DNA from: a virus | Strand: one strand, 5' to 3' | DNA length: 40,737 bases | IMG/VR virus record: IMGVR_UViG_3300035670_000519 | Location: 1 to 40,737 of that record | In this document: piece after piece, positions 36,499 to 40,737 of the stretch | Layout of the letters: each line of letters begins with the position of its first letter | Numbering within the stretch: the stretch's first letter is position 1 | Notes under the pieces: model-generated | What the model saw: only the letters and a program-made list of their open reading frames with translations | What the model was told of the DNA's origin: nothing | The model's database searches: none | Made by a program: the position numbers and the translations under genes

Positions 36499-37938
36499 AA
36501 GTTCAACGAATTTAGCACCTATACTACCATCAAGTCTTTCAGCTAACAAAGATATAGTATCAGCAGCATCGTCGTGTTTATTTTTACCCATTTTTTGATA
36601 ACCTTGTATTTCACGATAAAAACTTTTCCATTTATTCCAATCATAGGGTACAAATATACTTTTATTAACGATAGATGAAGCTGTTAATATTCTAGTGGTT
36701 TTGTTGCTACTTTGGAAAAAAGTTTCGATATTAATATTCCATATCATTTTTTCTTGTAATCTTCTGCTTATATTTTTAGCAAATAAACCACCAGCAGAAT
36801 TACTTTCAATAATACATTCATCTACTTCATTTTTAATTAAAGCATCTACTAACATTATTTCACTTTTTTCAGTATCTTCTTGGGTATGTATAACATCTGT
36901 TATCCAAGCTTGACCATTACAAACCCTAGCAATAATAGCACACAAATAATCATTACCACTAGTAGCTACGTCAACTAAACAAACAGTTTTATCACATTCT
37001 TTAGGTAACAAATCATAAGTTTTTAAATCATATAGCCTACCTTGGAAATCTACTGTTTCTTGATGATAATTAGCCCTAAATATTAAAGGATCCATTTCAG
37101 CTTCTAAAGCTTTATAAGATTCATAACTTAATATACTAGGTGGACATTGCATTTCACCATTGATACAGGCTTCTATTGAATATAAATACCAAGAATCACC
37201 GGTAGGTCCATTTAGTATCTTACCTATTAAATCTTCATTACGCCATCTAGTAAAATTAACTATTTTAATACCATTATTTTCAACTACTTGAAGTACAGAA
37301 CCAGTCCAGAACTTATAATGGTCTTCTAAAGCTTGGTCATTATAAGCTTCTTTAGCATTTCTAATTAAATCATCTACTACTAATATAGTAGCACCTTTAC
37401 CTGTCAAAGTACCATCTACCCCAGTACCTAAGTAATTGTTTCTAGGTGAACCATCTAAACGCCACTTTAGAACACTTTTACTACCTTTAGCCATTTTGGT
37501 CATTGGAAATATATCAGAATAAATAATTTTACTAGGGTCATCACATTCTTCAAGTATTTTATTACGTACAGCAACAGAAAAGTCAGTAGCAAGTTCAGCA
37601 TTATAGGAAATAGTAATCAGAAGTTCTAATGGGTTTTGTCCTAAACACCAAGCTTCAAACAAAGTATAGGTAAATGATTTACCCCATCTACGTGGTAAAC
37701 AAGTAATTAAATTTCTACAAACTTGCCCAGTTTTAGGGTTTATTAAAGTACCACGGTATAATTTTTCTAGGATATCACATAAACGATATAAATATTCGTG
37801 TTTAGGGGTATCTTTATAAAATTCTGGATGTAATAATTTACAGAATTCCCAGAATGAACGTCTAGCCCTTAGAATTGCTGCTTGCCTTAATAATAATAAT
37901 CTATCACCTGTAATTTCCTGTTTACCAGGATTCAACAT
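36493..37938 (-). CDS. terL: Terminase large subunit
   Basis: A 481-residue packaging motor. I choose ATG 37938, eight bases after AAGG; GTG/ATG codons at 37947 and 37944 sit on that site. Walker A LPRRWGKS is at about 81-88 and Walker B ILVVDD at about 185-190. The C-terminal RNase H-like nuclease has VCLVDVATSGNDY (D323), CIIESNS (E378) and KHDDAADTISLL (D456/D457/D460). It cuts concatemers and pumps DNA into proheads with the small subunit, whose gene overlaps its start by 17 bases. Confidence 0.95.
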   Translation of the reverse strand: MLNPGKQEITGDRLLLLRQAAILRARRSFWEFCKLLHPEFYKDTPKHEYLYRLCDILEKLYRGTLINPKTGQVCRNLITCLPRRWGKSFTYTLFEAWCLGQNPLELLITISYNAELATDFSVAVRNKILEECDDPSKIIYSDIFPMTKMAKGSKSVLKWRLDGSPRNNYLGTGVDGTLTGKGATILVVDDLIRNAKEAYNDQALEDHYKFWTGSVLQVVENNGIKIVNFTRWRNEDLIGKILNGPTGDSWYLYSIEACINGEMQCPPSILSYESYKALEAEMDPLIFRANYHQETVDFQGRLYDLKTYDLLPKECDKTVCLVDVATSGNDYLCAIIARVCNGQAWITDVIHTQEDTEKSEIMLVDALIKNEVDECIIESNSAGGLFAKNISRRLQEKMIWNINIETFFQSSNKTTRILTASSIVNKSIFVPYDWNKWKSFYREIQGYQKMGKNKHDDAADTISLLAERLDGSIGAKFVELW

Positions 37939-38422
37939 CTTCATCACCTTCTATTATTTCAGCTTCGAAAATATCAGTGGGTATAGTATCTTCCCTAACT
38001 GGTATACTTTCCAAACGTTTTAATTCTTTTTCTATATCTTCTTCAGACCAATTTTGATATGGATTTTGATTTACTACTATGGTTTTTTGGTCATTCCACA
38101 TATTTTTATAACGTCCTAGCATTTCTAAAGCTTTTAATCTAGTATTAGTGTTTTCTTTTTTAGAAAAGGCTATTTTTTTTAATTCATTTACTATTTCACC
38201 TATTGTTACATCTAAATAACCCATTTTTTTATCTAATAAATCACTTAAATATAATTGTACATGTGGTAAACTTAATAAATTATTGCCAATATGTTTAGCA
38301 CGCTTAGCATCAAAACCAGCATAAATGGCAGATTCTTTTTCATCTAAAGTTTCTATATATTTATAAGCAAATGTTTGTTCTTGTATTGTTAATTGTGTCA
38401 TAGATTTATTTGTATTTTTCAT
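37922..38422 (-). CDS. terS: Terminase small subunit
   Basis: A 166-residue protein with the terminase_2-type N-terminus: LTIQEQTFAYKYIETLDEKESAIYAGF (the K-Q-x-x-F-x-x-x-Y ... A-x-x-AGY/F motif), then LLSLPHVQLYLSDLLDKK. It binds the packaging site and loads TerL. C-terminal residues are acidic. It starts after AGGTGGTGGTAAATA. The non-coding 38467-38860 region with direct repeats directly upstream is a good candidate for its binding site. Confidence 0.9.
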   Translation of the reverse strand: MKNTNKSMTQLTIQEQTFAYKYIETLDEKESAIYAGFDAKRAKHIGNNLLSLPHVQLYLSDLLDKKMGYLDVTIGEIVNELKKIAFSKKENTNTRLKALEMLGRYKNMWNDQKTIVVNQNPYQNWSEEDIEKELKRLESIPVREDTIPTDIFEAEIIEGDEDVESW

Positions 38423-38451
38423 TATTTACCACCACCTGAATTAATTAACGT

Positions 38452-38466
38452 TATATAATAATACTA
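38452..38466 (-). promoter_or_regulatory. Late promoter-like element upstream of terS
   Basis: Read leftward TAGTATTATTATATA, 30 bases before the terS start. It is nearly identical to the element upstream of the RHH regulator at 194-206. It probably starts the main late transcript. Confidence 0.62.
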
Positions 38467-38530
38467 AATAATAAAGAATAATACTAAAATGAAATACTGA
38501 AGGTCCAGAAACTGTGAAATTTTGGATTTT

Positions 38531-38561
38531 TGGATTTTTGGTGAAATTTTGGGGAAAGAAA
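38531..38561. repeat. 31-bp direct repeat, copy 1
   Basis: Begins TGGATTTTTGGTGAAATTTT and ends GGGGAAAGAAA. Identical to 38601-38631. Confidence 0.92.
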
Positions 38562-38600
38562 GTTCTATAACACTAAAGTAAATACTAAGTTATTTAAAAC

Positions 38601-38631
38601 TGGATTTTTGGTGAAATTTTGGGGAAAGAAA
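38601..38631. repeat. 31-bp direct repeat, copy 2
   Basis: Identical to 38531-38561, exactly 70 bp away. A candidate terminase-binding or other protein-binding site. Confidence 0.92.
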
Positions 38632-38858
38632 CCACCCACCTATCCTATAACTTTTGGGGGCTAATCATAATAGTTAATCATAATAACTAATATAACATAT
38701 CACAACCATCATCACATCATCCACAACACATAGAATTACTTAACTTAATATCTTATCATCCCATAATATTAATCTTATTCTGGAACCAGGAAAACCAGGA
38801 TATATTAACCCGAACCCGAATAGAATATCATTTTATTTCTAATAGATTATCTTAACAT

Positions 38859-38884
38859 AAAAAAAGACGATAATTATATCGCCT
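38859..38884 (-). terminator. Terminator of the 38900 gene
   Basis: Read leftward AGGCGATA-TAAT-TATCGTCT followed by seven T's. The stem core GATAATTATATCGC recurs at 39379-39392 in the divergent control region. Confidence 0.85.
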
Positions 38885-38899
38885 TTCCTTATTCCATTC

Positions 38900-39181
38900 C
38901 TAAATATCTTTGTTTTCTAATCTTTTTGAACGCATATTTTGTGCTTTAGATTGTGCCTTTATTCTTTCTTCTTCAGTTAATTTACGTGGTATCCTTATCT
39001 TAATATATTTCTTCGGGATTTCATATGTATATCCACCAAACCCATCTGATTCTATAGGTTGTATTCCTTCTTTCAACATCTTATTTATTATCTTCTTATC
39101 ATATGTATAAATGTTGGCTATTGTTTCACCTTCGTTGTAGTTAATAATCGTTTCCTTTTCTAATCCTGTTAATTTTTCCAT
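38900..39181 (-). CDS. Conserved-type phage protein of unknown function
   Basis: A 93-residue protein: GLEKETIINYNEGETIANIYTYDKK, then GGYTYEIPKKYIKIRIPRKLTEEERIKAQSKAQNMRSKR. This (E-K-E-T-x-I-x-(F/Y)-N-E ... A-x-(V/I)-YT ... Y-x-(V/I)-PK-x-(W/Y)-(V/I)-K-(V/I)-R-x-PRK) pattern is familiar from many Firmicutes phages and conjugative elements, but its role is not known to me. The basic C-terminus suggests nucleic-acid binding. It is a lone leftward gene with its own terminator, so regulated separately. Start ATG after AAAGGGGATCGAACG. Confidence 0.7.
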   Translation of the reverse strand: MEKLTGLEKETIINYNEGETIANIYTYDKKIINKMLKEGIQPIESDGFGGYTYEIPKKYIKIRIPRKLTEEERIKAQSKAQNMRSKRLENKDI

Positions 39182-39247
39182 CGTTCGATCCCCTTTATTT
39201 TATTTATATATATAATACATATCAGAACGTATTTTATTCACTTTATT

Positions 39248-39272
39248 TTCTTTAAAAACAAAGAATATTTTT
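39248..39272. repeat. 25-bp direct repeat with internal dyad, copy 1
   Basis: TTCTTTAAAAACAAAGAA plus TATTTTT. Identical to 39416-39440, 168 bp apart. The dyad TTCTTT/AAAGAA suggests a dimer-binding operator. Confidence 0.85.
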
Positions 39273-39415
39273 CTTTCTAATTAAATAGCCGATATATTAT
39301 ATCCTTTAAAAATATTTTTACTTATTTCTAATAAAATATAATAAAACAAAGAAAATAATGTATAATAATTATGTAGATGATAATTATATCGCTAAATTAA
39401 ATTAAACATTCTAAA

Positions 39416-39440
39416 TTCTTTAAAAACAAAGAATATTTTT
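39416..39440. repeat. 25-bp direct repeat with internal dyad, copy 2
   Basis: Identical to 39248-39272. It is followed by AGTAAAAACAGTATAC and lies about 80 bp upstream of the rightward gene. Confidence 0.85.
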
Positions 39441-39521
39441 AGTAAAAACAGTATACAAACGCAATCAGATTTAGTATAATAATATTAGATAAACTAATTA
39501 AATTAATTTAAAAGGATGGTA

Positions 39522-39833
39522 ATGAATATGAAAATAACAATATTGGATACAATTTATACATTAAATGGAATTTATAGTGATGAAAAGATAGGATATAATT
39601 TAGTAAAAGAAGGAACAAAACTAACTATAAAAAGCTTTAATAAAACTGGATATTTAAATGGTGAATACAAAGAACAAAATATGGATTTACAAAAGAAATT
39701 AGATTCTTTATTTAGACCAAGATATGATGATAATATTGATGAAGAAACAAGAATAAAATACATGAATATGACAATTAGACAACAATGGAATTTAGGATTA
39801 TCTATAGCAGTATTAGAAAATATATGTGTATGA
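39522..39833 (+). CDS. Hypothetical small protein
   Basis: A 103-residue protein. I choose ATG 39522, five bases after AAAGGA; ATG codons at 39516 and 39528 are alternatives. It has beta strands at the N-terminus (MKITILDTIYTLNGIY) and a helical C-terminus (MTIRQQWNLGLSIAVLENI). No family recognised. It stops at TGA, rare among genes here. Confidence 0.6.
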   Translation: MNMKITILDTIYTLNGIYSDEKIGYNLVKEGTKLTIKSFNKTGYLNGEYKEQNMDLQKKLDSLFRPRYDDNIDEETRIKYMNMTIRQQWNLGLSIAVLENICV

Positions 39834-39892
39834 TATCAGCTTATTAAATTAGAACGAACCTGGATTAATTTGGATGAAAAGGGGATATGATT

Positions 39893-40111
39893 ATGGTTGT
39901 ATGTTATAATGGAATATGGAAAAATGATAATGATAGTGATTTATTCGGTAAAGATCTAAAGGCTGAATGTGATTTGGTATTCTTAGGAACAGAAGAACAG
40001 GAAAAGTTAATATTGGATTTGGAAAAGATTATTCGGGATTTATGGAAATTGGGATATATAGATACAATAGAAGTTGTTAATGAAATAATATTAGAAATAA
40101 TAGGAAGGTAA
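39893..40111 (+). CDS. Hypothetical small protein
   Basis: A 72-residue protein. ATG 39893 is eight bases after AAAAGGGG; another ATG at 39887 is too close to the site. Mostly helical (EEQEKLILDLEKIIRDLWKL), acidic, no family recognised. In an operon with its neighbours. Confidence 0.6.
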   Translation: MVVCYNGIWKNDNDSDLFGKDLKAECDLVFLGTEEQEKLILDLEKIIRDLWKLGYIDTIEVVNEIILEIIGR

Positions 40112-40115
40112 ATAG

Positions 40116-40352
40116 ATGCGTAGATTTGATGGAAAGTATGTTAAAGTTAATGAATTGACAAAAGAAATTGTTATAATGACAGATGAAGAAGTTAGAATTT
40201 ATGGTTATAAATCGGCTGAATCGGTATTAGAAGCTATGGGATATGTTATTAAGGATAATAGAATTAAAATAAACCAGGGATTTTATAAAGTGGATAAATT
40301 TACATTAAAAAATGGAATATTTTTTCGAATTTTATTAAAATTAGATAGTTAG
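40116..40352 (+). CDS. Hypothetical small protein
   Basis: A 78-residue protein with ATG at 40116 after AGGAAGGTAAATAG, four bases past the previous stop. Mixed alpha/beta (YVKVNELTKEIVIMTDEE ... GYKSAESVLEAMGY). Ends at TAG. No family recognised. Confidence 0.6.
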   Translation: MRRFDGKYVKVNELTKEIVIMTDEEVRIYGYKSAESVLEAMGYVIKDNRIKINQGFYKVDKFTLKNGIFFRILLKLDS

Positions 40353-40395
40353 AAGATAGTTATAGATTGGAAAAGTAAGAAAGTTAAAAAACTGG

Positions 40396-40518
40396 ATAAA
40401 ATAGATTAGATGGAAAAAGGCTTGTAATAAGCCTTTTTCTAATTTATATTTTATTTAAAAAGTAAATAGTATTTCATTTAAAAACCCCACAATCATTTGA
40501 TAGAAACATTCGATCTGT
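40396..40518. repeat. Right copy of terminal duplicated block A
   Basis: Identical to 1-123 apart from the terminator loop (40424-40428 GTAAT versus ATTAC). The upstream sequence (after the gene at 40352) is unique to this copy. Confidence 0.9.
40414..40438 (+). terminator. Rho-independent terminator, loop GTAAT
   Basis: The same 10-bp stem as at 19-43, with the loop in inverted orientation. It terminates the small operon 39522-40352. Confidence 0.85.
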
Positions 40519-40604
40519 TATATTTATATGTATTTTTAAAACGGATCTGTGAACTAGTAGCTTCTGGCTATTAAAACAGATCACATTTTTAGTAATACTA
40601 TATA
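40512..40604 (+). promoter_or_regulatory. Operator/promoter region of the RHH regulator, allele 2
   Basis: Three GATCTGT half-sites (40512-40518, 40544-40550 and, inverted, 40576-40582) are spaced exactly 32 bp apart, about three helical turns. They are followed by TAGTAATACTATATA (40590-40604), the promoter-like element. It differs from the left copy in sequence and number of sites. An extra ~30 bp separates the promoter element from the ribosome binding site. Confidence 0.55.
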
Positions 40605-40632
40605 ACGTTCGTAATAACATTTGTATTAATTA

Positions 40633-40737
40633 AAAGGTGGTGATATTTATGGCTAATCCTTTCAAAACAGTAAGGTTATGGGATGAAGATATATGGTTAG
40701 AAATGTGGGATTTTAGAACAGAACATGGCTATACAAG
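40633..40737. repeat. Right copy of terminal duplicated block C
   Basis: These 105 bp are identical to 206-310 and run off the window end. They include the ribosome binding site and first 29 codons of the RHH regulator. Confidence 0.92.
40649..40737 (+). CDS. RHH-like regulator, second copy, truncated by window end
   Basis: Starts at ATG 40649 with the same AAAGGTGGTGATATTT leader as the gene at 222. The visible 29 codons are identical to it. The remainder lies beyond the window. Either this is the same gene seen again across a circular junction, or a true second copy. Confidence 0.7.
   Translation, partial: MANPFKTVRLWDEDIWLEMWDFRTEHGYT

Larger units (their letters stand above)
38467..38858. 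other. Non-coding region upstream of terS, candidate packaging site
   Basis: About 390 bp with no gene on either strand and a composition unlike the rest, with runs of T and G on the plus strand. It holds a 31-bp direct repeat (38531-38561 and 38601-38631, 70 bp apart) and a partial third copy at 38512-38524. Further right are short tandem motifs (TAATCATAATAGT / TAATCATAATAAC, AACCAGGA / AACCAGGA, AACCCGA / ACCCGA). Location next to terS is usual for cos or pac. Confidence 0.55.
39182..39515. promoter_or_regulatory. Divergent regulatory region with repeated operators
   Basis: A 334-bp non-coding region between the leftward gene at 39181 and the rightward gene at 39522. A 25-bp direct repeat (39248-39272 and 39416-39440) contains the inverted repeat TTCTTT-6-AAAGAA. 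A partial copy AACAAAGAAAATAA is near 39353. TTTAGTATAATAATATTAGA near 39471 is related to the promoter-like element. Promoters in both directions are likely. Confidence 0.6.

Noticed and set aside
39834-39886. Possible TGA read-through or recoded TGA (Mycoplasma code) after the 39522 gene
   Set aside because: Trp is encoded by TGG throughout and no conserved domain extends past the stop; normal termination is simpler.
1-40737. tRNA genes, integrase or insertion sequences
   Set aside because: I found no cloverleaf, no tyrosine or serine recombinase motif and no transposase; the only mobile gene seen is the homing endonuclease.

Overview
The window is an essentially complete genome of a small, very AT-rich tailed phage with siphovirus-type morphology. 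It has strong Firmicutes-style ribosome binding sites (AGGGGG, AAGGTGGTGAT) and standard-code genes. A phage of a low-GC Gram-positive host is the best reading. The evidence is a full head-tail gene set in conventional order (terminase, portal, scaffold, capsid, connectors, tail tube, G/GT chaperones, tape measure, tail hub), an amidase and holin-like lysis pair, and a compact replication block. I see no integrase, no tRNA and no recognisable DNA polymerase.

Layout. Positions 1-11240 are read rightward: a ribbon-helix-helix regulator (222-467), a 93-bp tandem repeat region (482-690), a MerR-like small regulator, a PrimPol-helicase fusion (941-3661), a DUF2815-type single-strand DNA-binding protein (5793-6395), RuvC (7796-8344) and many small early genes. 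A bidirectional terminator at 11249-11280 separates these from a leftward late block (11261-38422). Read from its promoter end, that block encodes TerS, TerL, portal, scaffold, major capsid protein, capsid-associated proteins, an inserted cassette of large fibre genes (26496-32720), head-tail connectors, tail terminator, tail tube, G/GT chaperone with a -1 frameshift, tape measure, distal tail and hub proteins, fibres, a homing endonuclease, and lysis genes. Upstream of TerS lies a non-coding region with 31-bp direct repeats (candidate packaging site). Then come one leftward gene (38900-39181), a divergent regulatory region, and three small rightward genes. The right end repeats the left end.

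How it fits together. A conserved element, read leftward as T(A/G)GTAATATTATATA, sits just upstream of nine late genes and in related form upstream of the leading regulator. It looks like a phage-specific or extended promoter. The two window ends share a terminator and the start of the regulator gene but carry different operator regions (82 and 114 bp). This suggests either a circular genome with two alleles at this locus or a duplicated regulator. The 93-bp element of the early region recurs, diverged and with the same period, at 26340-26472 inside the late block.

Most interesting points: the polymorphic terminal regulator locus with an inverted terminator loop; the duplicated hairpin element with compensatory changes; the shared promoter motif; a roughly 450-residue Lys/Asn/Ile repeat domain in the largest virion protein; a degenerate metalloprotease-like domain in a fibre; and a homing endonuclease whose C-terminus appears to be captured from a tail gene.
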